Of a DNA stretch of 64,000 nucleotides, positions 44,401 through 52,478 are shown in pieces. A program made the translations under genes and the position numbers. Every line of letters begins with the position of its first letter. The first letter of the stretch is position 1. The stretch covers positions 1-64,000 of the forward strand of contig CAZFST010000019.1 in NCBI GenBank assembly GCA_964522015.1, in the 5' to 3' direction. Under the pieces are notes generated by a model. That model saw only the letters and a list, made by a program, of their open reading frames with translations, ran no database searches and was not told where the DNA came from. Source of the stretch: QQWI01 sp964522015. Lineage in GTDB: Bacteria > Bacillota > Clostridia > Peptostreptococcales > Acidaminobacteraceae.

Positions 44401-44880
44401 GAGTGGGGTGATGTTAGCAGTTGTGAAGTTACTGTTTTGAACCCATTTGAAGCGAGAATCATTTAGAACTCTTGGACTATTAGACGGATCTGTAATCCAA
44501 TACATATCATCAAAGTAAATATTACTTTTGGTGTCATAAGCATAGTTGTAGTTAGGAACCTTTTGACTGTCTTTACTTTCACCGAGGAAACGGCATTCAA
44601 TTTGATTAGTCAAGTTTGAATATTTAGCATCATTGATTGAGGCAGGGCCATAGGAGATGACTTTATAGTCGTTGCTAATCTTCTGATTCAAAGTCAGATT
44701 GTTATTGTTGTAAGAAATATAATAATTGTTATAACGATAAGTTTGTAGAATATAATTATTGATACCAGGTAACTTTACAAAAATATCTTTTTCTGTTGCG
44801 TAAATATGAGATTCCCAAATAAGCCAGAAAAGAAAGCCAACGATCATTAATAATTTCATTTGTCTAGTCATTGATACCAT
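41485..44880 (-). CDS. Large secreted protein, 1131 aa, family not recognised
   Basis: Started at ATG 44880, where GAGGTGACG gives a ribosome site; 44871 and 44934 are alternatives. The N-terminus MVSMTRQMKLLMIVGFLFWL is a signal anchor ending near IYATE. The rest is beta-rich and extracellular, with a Gly/Ala/Pro linker around residue 580 (GSSPGLGAGSGPGAGSGAGS) and Tyr/Asn-rich early parts. No catalytic motif, LPXTG or SLH was found. It overlaps the preceding SLH gene by 17 bases (8 if started at 44871), so the two are co-translated and may form a surface complex anchored through the SLH partner. The first 140 codons are far more AT-rich than the rest. Confidence 0.72.
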   Translation of the reverse strand: MVSMTRQMKLLMIVGFLFWLIWESHIYATEKDIFVKLPGINNYILQTYRYNNYYISYNNNNLTLNQKISNDYKVISYGPASINDAKYSNLTNQIECRFLGESKDSQKVPNYNYAYDTKSNIYFDDMYWITDPSNSPRVLNDSRFKWVQNSNFTTANITPLIRKSFLSGMHLQHGNKNRPSGDYFRGDALNNRGQPINWMNYIHIIDPPTYETHGSCMLWHITTGGKLYYIDVRLTRFKDLGATVYIKHRTTSGTPLTTYDYATTLDDSQTKDFKAKIIPNHQYKGLGIVQGVGTAPLQTAADAYLLSYAYENGKQIYTLTFYYDKDFKQIAIPTPTGAIRVSSTGFNVDKAIPTGEFVKIDARIDKPFIMDYRANYVSGTQAYTVEVYKPYTLEWTTTGVDASGKPITIYHSVDKTATQSFQIQRSYSYYNLQELYAFGLEFVNVYNSKLDALSPVLMAAQALGLKIPAVNYVLVGNHISQPLPQNSETHFEPSKNAYQVILDHSVYNSSSSPSFNFSGTAEQAIGPMEVRNDGLSVGTSVLMSSDWYTGSAPAPIPVTAAAVGSSPGLGAGSGPGAGSGAGSLLSPITITLNNHLLQHNISNGTDETTGLLHYKILALHNVTDPDIDEWVNGTSVAVHTPVVCSSSLAPLENLDQRPPGLKQTLGAPLDAVMTLHFSTTGPHLNQLGYGNRDYAAYVKKKRVSFPFDVYFSENASELLGPAASGIFVPADQWVDVPLDSTTFYYKIPYWVTPQDYGVLTQVIAKNHRTPAQYELVANLDPENDIAGQRADVAIVGRLFDFAITHVGDIQWRNVYQKLSSVYFTSGQMGKNGLQSGRGARSGFQGGIWPYTLPIMPGKHPLKGFSEASVKAGYPIRFSVKTMGDFYGPEDMIYVEPSFYRIDPTTKTREPVDVYYRLDGRYVLVGSAADTWQHSTILQNGRQELSTQDVLKTLDVFNQLGPAQTGQTGNQYLKSTLASTYVCKPKSALLSSALRVFIGGFDNAGGGAGSGALLPPGVNPDLVTASAQMWFGEYILPDSAVFVKKGADLQAAYRQGLDPTFRSGFLAVNFQLSAHHNMDLSAPQLLYSGDTANMWAIEGFNSNQGGLPLASGDVALYPIGQMASDDLRVRGK

Positions 44881-45856
44881 CGTCACCTCTAATAATAATA
44901 AGTCCATTACTTTTATTTGATGCACAATAGACACTACCAGATGTGTTCCATTTTATACTTAAAGGCGGTAAATACTGCTCGTAATCAGTCTTCTTCAAAA
45001 CGTGAGCTATTATTTTTTCTGTATCAGTTTTTCCTATTTTAGGCGTTAGATAGTTTCGTACATCAATTATTTCAGAAGGGACATCTTTATATAAGTCTAC
45101 TGAGATATAAAAATCAAACACATCCTTTTCTTCAGATTCTTCTATCCGCAACCCACTAGCATACTGAGGTTTTGGTTCCGCCCTTAAACTCTTGTCCAAA
45201 TACCGCATCAGCATGGTGCAGGCTTCTCCTCGTGTGGCGTTGGCTGCAGGTTTAAAGTTGCCATCGGGATAACCCGTGATCACGCCGGTTCTAAACATCA
45301 GTAAGACGGGGTCCTGATCGTTGATCTCTATTGACCAATAATCCTTAATCTGATAACCGAATTCGTACATGTCCGGGTATTTTTCGGTCATTGCACGGCT
45401 GATCATCCGAGACATTTGAGCCCGGGTGATGTTGGTGTCAAGTTTTGTGAATTCAGGTTCGTTGCTGAAGATAAGTCCGGAGCGCCATGCTTTATCCATA
45501 TACTTGTCGGCCCAGTGTTTTGAGCCGTTGCCAAGGTCGGTGTGGCCCAGGCTAGACACTAGAATTTTTGTAAATTCAGCAATGGTAATGGTGCCATCTG
45601 GTTTGAAGGTGCCGTCGGGGTAACCGTTGGTGACTTTTTTGTCCACCAGGGATTTCACATAGGTTTTTGACCAGTGTTTGCTCATATCTGAATAGGTCTG
45701 TGGTGCAGGGTTTTCCGTGGTTGAAGATATTACGGTGGTTGTGGGTGTTGCGGTTGTGGTAGTTACATGTGCAAAGGTCACCGTGTTACCGGCAATCAGG
45801 CACGTTGCCACAGTGATGGATAGCATTGTTTGGATAATGCTCGATATTTTATTCAT
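44864..45856 (-). CDS. SLH-domain surface protein, 330 aa
   Basis: A signal peptide (residues about 1-30, SIIQTMLSITVATCLIAG) and a short Thr-rich linker lead to three SLH repeats (about residues 55-220). These include VTNGYPDGTFKPDGTITIAE, a middle degenerate repeat and VITGYPDGNFKPAANATRGE. The C-terminal 105 residues are unrelated, hydrophilic and AT-rich at DNA level. SLH domains bind pyruvylated wall polymers, so the protein should tether to the envelope. The C-terminus overlaps the start of the large secreted protein downstream. Confidence 0.9.
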   Translation of the reverse strand: MNKISSIIQTMLSITVATCLIAGNTVTFAHVTTTTATPTTTVISSTTENPAPQTYSDMSKHWSKTYVKSLVDKKVTNGYPDGTFKPDGTITIAEFTKILVSSLGHTDLGNGSKHWADKYMDKAWRSGLIFSNEPEFTKLDTNITRAQMSRMISRAMTEKYPDMYEFGYQIKDYWSIEINDQDPVLLMFRTGVITGYPDGNFKPAANATRGEACTMLMRYLDKSLRAEPKPQYASGLRIEESEEKDVFDFYISVDLYKDVPSEIIDVRNYLTPKIGKTDTEKIIAHVLKKTDYEQYLPPLSIKWNTSGSVYCASNKSNGLIIIRGDDGIND

Positions 45857-45926
45857 TGAGGACTCCTATAGATTTGGCGTATAGTTGATTAGGATTTTAT
45901 TTCAGTGGGCGTCGAGGTTGATAGTT

Positions 45927-46610
45927 TTATTTTGCTTTCTTAGCAGGAACGCTGTAGCCAAAACCCAAAGATGTGCTGCCAATGACTTTGATTAGTTTTC
46001 CTGATTTTCCTGCAAAAGCAGTGTAGAAATAGCCGTAGGGCTCATATATTTCTTTACCTATAATGGCATATACGGTTGCGCCATCAACGGACTTGTATTT
46101 TCTGATTTCAGTAACGGTACCTGCAGTATCTCTATTTCCTTCACCACAATAAGAATTAGAAGACATCAACCATTCTTTTTCAGTCTTGCCTTTATCAAAC
46201 CAAACTAAATTTTCATATGTCATACTGTAAGCGCCACCTGAATAAGTTCCAACCATCGCTTGAACAAAATTGATAGACAAATCAGAGCCAATTGTTTTAA
46301 ATATGGCCTTCATGTTTTTTTCTGAAAGAGTAAGAGTTGTGTATTTAGAACTTAGGTAAGTCTTGATAAATCCGTTAACCTCTTTAGAATTGGTGACACT
46401 GAGGTCGTAATCTGGTCCAATTTCTGGGTCGAGCTTTACCATTTCTTCTCTTGACTCAACTGGATTTGGTACGGCGACAATGATGGTTTCCTTGGTAGTA
46501 GTAGCAGCAACTTTGGTAGTTGTTACTACTTTGGTTGTTGCAAAAGTTAGTGGGCTACTCAGAGTTACCAGTAGAGCACAAGTTAAGACTATAGACGTTA
46601 GGTTCTTCAT
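45927..46610 (-). CDS. Secreted hypothetical protein, 228 aa, Thr-rich N-terminus
   Basis: Start at ATG 46610 with CGAGGAG upstream; an extended frame to 46664 has no ribosome site. The signal peptide is MKNLTSIVLTCALLVTLSSP, cleaved near LTFA. A Thr/Val-rich stretch (TTKVVTTTKVAATTTKETI) precedes a compact alpha/beta domain containing KTIGSDLSINFVQAMVGTYS and VYAIIGKEIYEPYGYFYTAF. No family recognised. It is the upstream member of the surface-protein run 46610-41485; 70 bases separate it from the SLH gene. A similar TTKVVTTT-like linker also appears in the SLH neighbour. Confidence 0.7.
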   Translation of the reverse strand: MKNLTSIVLTCALLVTLSSPLTFATTKVVTTTKVAATTTKETIIVAVPNPVESREEMVKLDPEIGPDYDLSVTNSKEVNGFIKTYLSSKYTTLTLSEKNMKAIFKTIGSDLSINFVQAMVGTYSGGAYSMTYENLVWFDKGKTEKEWLMSSNSYCGEGNRDTAGTVTEIRKYKSVDGATVYAIIGKEIYEPYGYFYTAFAGKSGKLIKVIGSTSLGFGYSVPAKKAK

Positions 46611-46751
46611 TTTAATCTCCTCGTATTTGCTATTTAAGCTTCTTCGCCTTGTCAATTTTGGCACTTACTTCACTTTACAAAATTAGGCAGTGTAATGCCA
46701 TAGGAAATAATGTCGAAAAAGTCGACAATCTGGGCTTTGATAAAAGTAAAT

Positions 46752-46782
46752 AATGACTCGCGGTGCACGTCCCCCTGGCTCA
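46752..46782. repeat. Dispersed palindromic element, copy C
   Basis: CGCGGTGCACGTCCCC (46759-46774) matches copy B at 15 of 16 bases and is followed by CCTGG. A separate dyad TGTCGA-AAAAG-TCGACA lies about 30 bases upstream. Confidence 0.8.
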
Positions 46783-47190
46783 TCCCTGTAAGGTGATTTC
46801 GATTTTTTGAGCGGGGGAGTACACCCGTTTGATGCCGTCTAACATGCGTGTATGGCCAAAGTTTAGGATTAGCCCGATGTCCATGTGGGAGGCTTTTAGT
46901 AGGGCTCTCATTTCGGGCTGGTAGTCTTCTGCTAGGGTGTCGCTGGCTTTGATTAAGAGCACATAACCTTCTTCAACAACCAGGTCTACTACGTGGGAGC
47001 CAATTAAATCCCCCTTATAATAGACCGGGGTGTCTACGTTGATGTTGATTTCTAAGCCTTGAGACAGCAATTCACGGCAAAGTGCAATCTTGTATAAATC
47101 TGCATCAAAGCCTTTTCCAAGGGCCCGGTGGACCTGAATAGCGGCCGAGAGGATACAGCCAGTAATGGGGTCTTTCTTAAATTCAAACAT
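46780..47190 (-). CDS. GxxExxY-family protein with altered catalytic residues
   Basis: About 136 residues from ATG 47190, with AAAGGAGG upstream. It follows the GxxExxY (Iron3/PD-(D/E)XK-like) family: ITGCILSAAIQVHRALGKGF at the start, VDTPVYYKGDLIGSHVVDLV in the middle and LLKASHMDIGLILNFG near the end. The name-giving motif is GFDADLY, with Ala in place of Glu. The nuclease-type E-L-K-A motif is replaced by LIKA (IKAS), keeping Lys and losing Glu. The first Asp (VVDLVVE) remains. Catalysis is therefore doubtful and it may be a binding protein or a decaying gene. It is divergent from the diguanylate cyclase operon. Confidence 0.85.
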   Translation of the reverse strand: MFEFKKDPITGCILSAAIQVHRALGKGFDADLYKIALCRELLSQGLEININVDTPVYYKGDLIGSHVVDLVVEEGYVLLIKASDTLAEDYQPEMRALLKASHMDIGLILNFGHTRMLDGIKRVYSPAQKIEITLQG

Positions 47191-47255
47191 TGTGATACCT
47201 CCTTTTGATGCATCATATACCATTTTCGGGGACGAAATCAAGTGTTTGCAAGGGG

Positions 47256-47275
47256 TATAATGCAGCTTGCATTAT
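47256..47275. promoter_or_regulatory. Palindrome over a -10-like box
   Basis: ATAATGCA-GCT-TGCATTAT (47257-47275) is a perfect 19-bp dyad. Its left arm overlaps TATAAT (47256-47261). It lies between the GxxExxY gene and the c-di-GMP operon and could be an operator for either. Confidence 0.5.
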
Positions 47276-47401
47276 TGTTAAAATAACACTTGACAAGTTA
47301 TAAACCCTTCCCTGTCTGATTTTGCCTTTTTTTCTGCGCATAATTAGCCAACAATGGGGTATGAGAGTGATATCACTAATAAGTCAAATAGTCACGAGGT
47401 C

Positions 47402-49870
47402 ATGATGAAAATAAAAAAATATCATACCATCAAATCACAGTTCAGAATGATTTTATTTGGGATTTTACTGATCACATTGGTGGTTACGTCTCTGTTATTG
47501 GGATCAGAGGTTGTTAGGGTTGTGGGTGAGATTTCCCATGATTACGGCACCCTGAATTCTCAAGAACTGGTGAACAAACTAGATAGCTATATTTTGCCTG
47601 ACATTGCTTTAAGTCAGCATATCTCTGAGTCCGTGGATATTGAAATGTGGCTCAGGGACGAAAAAAACCCTACTTTAAAGGAGCATGCTCTAAAAGAGCT
47701 TAAGAGCTTTGTTTCGGTATCAAAAAGCAAAAATGCCTTTATCGCTTCTGCTTTAAGTGGGAACATGTACTATATTGATCTAGACACCACTATTAGCAGC
47801 TTCTTACCTGCATACAAGCTATCAACCACTAATACCAACGACCGGTGGTTTTTTGAAACCATGGCTCAAGAAAAGGCCTTTAACTTGAACATTGACCTGG
47901 ACCGCTACTTAGAAACCATGAGGGTGTGGGTTAACACTAAGATTGTATCTAAGGAAACCAGTATTGGTGTAATGGGAACCGGCCTTAATTTAGACGTTTT
48001 TTTAACCTCCATCTTAAAAGACCATAGTCAGGGTGGATTTAAAACAATCCTGATCAATCAATTTGGGGTTATTCAGCTGGATTCAAATCTTGAAAATGTG
48101 CAACAACACAGTTTTGAAGGGGTTTCAGATAGGGATAAAACCCTTTATCGCTACTTTTGGGATGAGGCATTTCAAACCACTGTGGAAGGTTACTTAAAAG
48201 ACCCCCCAGAAAGTCTCTCTATTGATATTGAGGATCTTACTTATGATTTTGTGACCCTGGCTCCCATTCACCATACCAACTGGCACGTTGTCAGTTTTTA
48301 CAGTGAATCGACTCTTTTTAGTTCAAGCACGTTTACGCCCCTGATTTTTGTGTCAATTGCCATCTTATTAATTCTGACTTTTTTTATGAATATCTTAGTG
48401 GACCAAACATGGGTCAAGCCTTTTGGGAAGCTAGGGGCCAGTCTTGAAGCCATCTCATATGACTCGGACCAAGCCTTATACGGCCTGGAGAGGATGGATG
48501 AATTTGGGGATTTGGCACGGGGCATTAAGGATTTGTCCAATCGTTTAGTCTCCAACGTACCAGTGGGTTTGTTTTTACTCAATCAGGAATTTCGCTTAAC
48601 CTATGCCAATCCTTTTTTGTTGAATCAATTTGGACTCACCGAACGGCAAGCTTTACAGGCTATTATCCAATCCAGTCCTCAGACCTTGATGGTCAACCCT
48701 TCTGATATGGAAAAAATTAAGGAACTGATCCAGTCATTAAATAAAGCGCTGAATAAAGATAGACGTACACAAACAAATCATGGCTTTCAGAATATGTTTA
48801 CATGCGAGTTGCAACTGATGCCTGTTTTGCAGGGTATGAAACCCTTTTGGGCAGAGATACACTTCTCCCTGGTCCGAAAGGACGATGGCCAAATACATTA
48901 CGAGGGTATTTTAATCAATATCACAGCTAAAAAAGCCCATGAGGACCACTTGATTACGGTGGCTAATACCGATGTTCTGACGACACTATTAAACCGGAGA
49001 GCCTTTGAACAAATCGTCCAATCTGAGCTATTACGGGCAGTAAGATATGGTCATTGTGTCTCCATGATTATGTTTGATCTGGATAATTTCAAGTTGATTA
49101 ATGACACTTACGGCCATGATGTTGGCGACCAGGTGCTCTGGGGGATCGCCAATGAGGCTCGCAACAATATTCGTAAACTGGATACCCTGGCTCGCTGGGG
49201 GGGAGAAGAATTTTTGATTTTGCTGCCAGAGACTGATCTTGTGGACGCTTTTGGCGTGGCAGAAAAGCTCCGTAAGGCCTTGTGTTGCTTTGAACATGAT
49301 TTGGTTGGTGCTGTGAGTGCCAGTTTTGGGGTTTCTCAGTGGCGCACAAATGAGGCTTATAGCAGTTGGTTTAACCGGGTTGACCAAAGTCTTTTGAAGG
49401 CCAAGGTCAATGGGCGCAATCAAACCGTGTCGGTGGAAAATTTGGAGCTTGGGCAGGAGCAGGGGCAATTGATTTGGCACAGTCGTTTTGAATCGGGGAA
49501 TTCCTTGATAGATCAGCAACATCAAGATCTTTTTGTACTGGCCAATCGCGCGATTAAGGCAAATCATGAGGACTTTGGTTTTGAAGAGCAAATAGATTGT
49601 CTGGTCACTTTTGTTGAACGATTAAAAAGGCACTTTGCAGACGAAGAGTTGGAATTAGTTGCCTTTAAATGTCCTACCGATGTTTTAAGAGACCATAAGA
49701 TAGCCCATCGTCAGTTGATGGAAAAAATGGAAGCTATGATAGATCAACACCAAAGACTGCGGACTGTGTTTACGGATGTGCTGGTGCTGTTGGTCCACGA
49801 TATGATACTGGATCATATGATGCAAGAAGATATGAAGTTTTTCCCTCTGATGAAACAGGGGAAAAGGTAG
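47402..49870 (+). CDS. Diguanylate cyclase with PAS and C-terminal bacteriohemerythrin
   Basis: About 822 residues from ATG 47402 (or 47405), after CACGAGGTC; an upstream ATG at 47354 has no ribosome site. TM1 is followed by an extracytoplasmic sensor of about 280 residues and TM2 (VSIAILLILTFFMNILV). A PAS domain (VPVGLFLLNQEFRLTYANPF) is followed by GGDEF with NDTYGHDVGDQVL and RWGGEEF, and an intact I-site RxxD (RKLD). The last 120 residues are hemerythrin, with HQDLF, HFADE, HKIAH and HMMQED, the full set of di-iron ligands. It should make c-di-GMP in response to oxygen or redox state plus an external signal. Hemerythrin-GGDEF pairs are known to sense O2 in other bacteria. Confidence 0.93.
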   Translation: MMKIKKYHTIKSQFRMILFGILLITLVVTSLLLGSEVVRVVGEISHDYGTLNSQELVNKLDSYILPDIALSQHISESVDIEMWLRDEKNPTLKEHALKELKSFVSVSKSKNAFIASALSGNMYYIDLDTTISSFLPAYKLSTTNTNDRWFFETMAQEKAFNLNIDLDRYLETMRVWVNTKIVSKETSIGVMGTGLNLDVFLTSILKDHSQGGFKTILINQFGVIQLDSNLENVQQHSFEGVSDRDKTLYRYFWDEAFQTTVEGYLKDPPESLSIDIEDLTYDFVTLAPIHHTNWHVVSFYSESTLFSSSTFTPLIFVSIAILLILTFFMNILVDQTWVKPFGKLGASLEAISYDSDQALYGLERMDEFGDLARGIKDLSNRLVSNVPVGLFLLNQEFRLTYANPFLLNQFGLTERQALQAIIQSSPQTLMVNPSDMEKIKELIQSLNKALNKDRRTQTNHGFQNMFTCELQLMPVLQGMKPFWAEIHFSLVRKDDGQIHYEGILINITAKKAHEDHLITVANTDVLTTLLNRRAFEQIVQSELLRAVRYGHCVSMIMFDLDNFKLINDTYGHDVGDQVLWGIANEARNNIRKLDTLARWGGEEFLILLPETDLVDAFGVAEKLRKALCCFEHDLVGAVSASFGVSQWRTNEAYSSWFNRVDQSLLKAKVNGRNQTVSVENLELGQEQGQLIWHSRFESGNSLIDQQHQDLFVLANRAIKANHEDFGFEEQIDCLVTFVERLKRHFADEELELVAFKCPTDVLRDHKIAHRQLMEKMEAMIDQHQRLRTVFTDVLVLLVHDMILDHMMQEDMKFFPLMKQGKR

Positions 49871-49886
49871 CAGATGGGAGTAGCTT

Positions 49887-52478
49887 ATGAAAGCCAGTGA
49901 ATCCATTTATAAAGCAGCGTTTGAACAGGCGACAACTGGGATTTGTCATGTGGGATTAGATGGAAGTATCATTGAAGCTAACCAGACTTTTTCAAAGATT
50001 GTTGATTATTCTCAGCAGGAGCTTTCCAGTTTGAAAGTCTTAAATCTGGTCACAGTCAGCCAGCGGAAAGCTTACCATGAGCCCATAGAAAAACTCCTAA
50101 AGGGTACTTTAAATGATTTCAGTTGTGAATTGCCGCTTATAAAAAAAAATGGACAAGAGACCTGGGTTCATCTGAATGCAACCCTTATGAAGTCTGAGGA
50201 TGGAACCCCCTTATCCATTATTTTGATACTGAATGATGTCAATGAAAAAGTGGCATTTGAACAGGAATTACAAATCAAAAACCTTGAGCTTCATATGATA
50301 GAAGAAATAGGTAAGGCAATTACCAAAAACCTAGATTTTGATGGGCTTTTATTGACAATCAATAAAACCCTTAAGCATCAGATGAAGTTTGATGCCCTTC
50401 TACTCTTTGATTATCAAGGGGATTCAGATACCTTAACTCTCAAAGCTTATACCGGTATTTGTGATCAAGAGGCCATGGCTTTTAAGGCCCTTTCCTTTGA
50501 AAATAGTATTACCGGCGGTGCTATTGCATGTGCATCCATTAAACAAGCGAGCTTGGAGAATTACCCGGTGCCAGAGTTGGATTTTTACTATAAAACCAAG
50601 GGTTTCACCCATATTGTGACCATGCCGATTTACCCTGATGATCAGCCGATTGGGGCATTGGCCATGCTCTTTAAAAAGGCGCCCAGCAAGAATTTTGTGG
50701 TAGATCCACTGCTAAAAGCTGTCGGTGCCCAACTGGCCATTGGTATTCATAATGCCAAACTCTATCAGGATTTGAAAAATGCAAAACAGAGTGCTGAAAA
50801 TGCCAATCGGGTTAAAGGTGATTTTTTGGCCACTATTAGTCATGAAATCAGAACACCACTCCACGCAGTTATTGGTTTTAGCGAACTCTTAAAACACAAC
50901 AGGATGTCATATGAAAATGTTGAGCATATCAATGGGATTCAGGTGGCTGCCCAAAGTCTGTTAACCCTGATCAATAAGATTTTGGACTTGTCTAAAATCG
51001 AAGCCGGTATGATGGTGATTAAAGAAGAGAAAGTTTCTTTAAGAAACATTTTTAAAGATGTAGAGCAGATTTTTGCACAAAGTGCCCATAAAAAAGGCCT
51101 AACCCTGAGGATTGAAATCGATCCTATGGTGCCTAAGTGCATCTGGTTAGACAATGGGAGAATCACACAAGTGCTGATAAATCTAATTGGCAACGCCGTG
51201 AAGTTCACAGAAAAAGGAACGATCTTGATCAGTGCAAAAGTAGGGGAAGCCAGTGAAGAAAGAGGGGGAGCCAGTGAGGGACCTGGGAAAACAACCGAAG
51301 AAACTGGGGAACCAAGTAAAGGAACAGGGGAACCAAGTGAAGGACCTTGTCTAAAAACCATGGCACTGGAACTGGTGGTGACGGATACCGGCATTGGCAT
51401 TCACCCTCAATATTTGGACTCGATATTTGATCCATTTCAGCAACCCGCTCGCCAAGAAACTCACCAACAAACTCAGCAATATGAAGGTACGGGGCTTGGA
51501 TTGGCCATTTGCAAAAGGTTGATAGATATCATGGGTGGTACAATTTCCGTGGCAAGTGATTTCCAAGCGGGGACGACATTTAAAATTGAATTGCCCAATG
51601 TCCGTTATATGAGCGATGGCATTATTGGCTCAAGGGTCCAACTGATTGATGGTTTACGAGTTGGGCAAGGTCCACAAAATGAGGAATCCAACAAAGGTTT
51701 CCATGGGCCAGGGCCATCAGGGGAAAAGCTTGCTAAAGAAGAACCACGGGAAAATAGTAAGGGCAGTCAAGTTCTTTTTGCCCAGGCCACCGTACTTGTG
51801 GTGGATGATGATCCTCTGAATTTGAGGCTGATGAAAGCGTTATTAGAACCCTTGGGAATCATGGTCCATTTAGCGACCGATGGCCATATGGGCATTCGGA
51901 TTTGTTCACAGGTGATTCCTGACTTGATTTTGATGGATTTACGGATGCCAACTTTTGATGGTAGGAGTACTGCCCAGCATATTAGAAAGAATCCTAATAC
52001 GAAGCATATTCCCATAGTGGCCTTAACGGCACACCAGATTTTGGGGACCCTGGAGGATGGGGCTAAGTCTTTGTTTCAGGCTAATCAAAGGCCTTTCCTA
52101 GAACATTATTTTGATGATTATATGCTTAAACCAGTTGAAATAAAAAGGGTTCAACAACTACTATCTCATTATTTAGGACACAAACAGATTTACCCAAAAA
52201 CAAATCGACAGGGGATTCAAACCATAAGTCCTATCCAACGAAGGCAAATTATTGATTTATTAGAGCCCAGTGTCAGTAAACTGAAAGTGGTCTTAAACAG
52301 CAAGCATTTGAGTGAACTGATTGCTAATTTGAAACAACTGAATGTTCAATTTGAAGAAATTAATTTCATTGAGATTGCCAATAGACTTGAGCGGTATCGA
52401 TCAGGTTGGGACTTGACAAACCTTAGAATGGAAATTGATCAGTTAGTTGAGCTCTTAAAGGATGTGAGTCAAAAGTGA
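49887..52478 (+). CDS. Hybrid sensor histidine kinase (PAS-GAF-HisKA-HATPase-REC)
   Basis: An 863-residue cytosolic kinase with no membrane segment. Domains are PAS (1-120, GICHVGLDGSIIEANQTFSK), a coil, GAF (about 145-300) and HisKA with FLATISHEIRTPLHAVIGFS (phospho-His near 318). The ATPase has N box LINLIGNAVKF, G1 TDTGIGI, F box FDPF and G2 GTGLGLAI. A receiver domain (about 632-765) has ILMDLRMP and the conserved Lys in MLKPVE. About 100 helical residues follow. A 36-residue Glu/Gly/Thr repeat insertion sits between the N and G1 boxes. It overlaps the next gene by four bases (GTGA), so REC-GGDEF is its probable partner. Confidence 0.93.
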   Translation: MKASESIYKAAFEQATTGICHVGLDGSIIEANQTFSKIVDYSQQELSSLKVLNLVTVSQRKAYHEPIEKLLKGTLNDFSCELPLIKKNGQETWVHLNATLMKSEDGTPLSIILILNDVNEKVAFEQELQIKNLELHMIEEIGKAITKNLDFDGLLLTINKTLKHQMKFDALLLFDYQGDSDTLTLKAYTGICDQEAMAFKALSFENSITGGAIACASIKQASLENYPVPELDFYYKTKGFTHIVTMPIYPDDQPIGALAMLFKKAPSKNFVVDPLLKAVGAQLAIGIHNAKLYQDLKNAKQSAENANRVKGDFLATISHEIRTPLHAVIGFSELLKHNRMSYENVEHINGIQVAAQSLLTLINKILDLSKIEAGMMVIKEEKVSLRNIFKDVEQIFAQSAHKKGLTLRIEIDPMVPKCIWLDNGRITQVLINLIGNAVKFTEKGTILISAKVGEASEERGGASEGPGKTTEETGEPSKGTGEPSEGPCLKTMALELVVTDTGIGIHPQYLDSIFDPFQQPARQETHQQTQQYEGTGLGLAICKRLIDIMGGTISVASDFQAGTTFKIELPNVRYMSDGIIGSRVQLIDGLRVGQGPQNEESNKGFHGPGPSGEKLAKEEPRENSKGSQVLFAQATVLVVDDDPLNLRLMKALLEPLGIMVHLATDGHMGIRICSQVIPDLILMDLRMPTFDGRSTAQHIRKNPNTKHIPIVALTAHQILGTLEDGAKSLFQANQRPFLEHYFDDYMLKPVEIKRVQQLLSHYLGHKQIYPKTNRQGIQTISPIQRRQIIDLLEPSVSKLKVVLNSKHLSELIANLKQLNVQFEEINFIEIANRLERYRSGWDLTNLRMEIDQLVELLKDVSQK
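51245..51355. repeat. Coding repeat inserted in the kinase ATPase domain
   Basis: Imperfect 18-bp units of the type GGGGAACCAAGTGAAGGA encode repeated GEPSEG/GEPSKG-like peptides in phase, between the N and G1 boxes. Confidence 0.8.

Noticed and set aside
43894..44466. Plus-strand 190-codon frame inside the 1131-aa gene
   Set aside because: It is antisense to a well-supported gene and has no ribosome site or recognisable domain.
49031..49591. Minus-strand 186-codon frame opposite the GGDEF-hemerythrin gene
   Set aside because: It is a shadow of a conserved coding region with no start signal.
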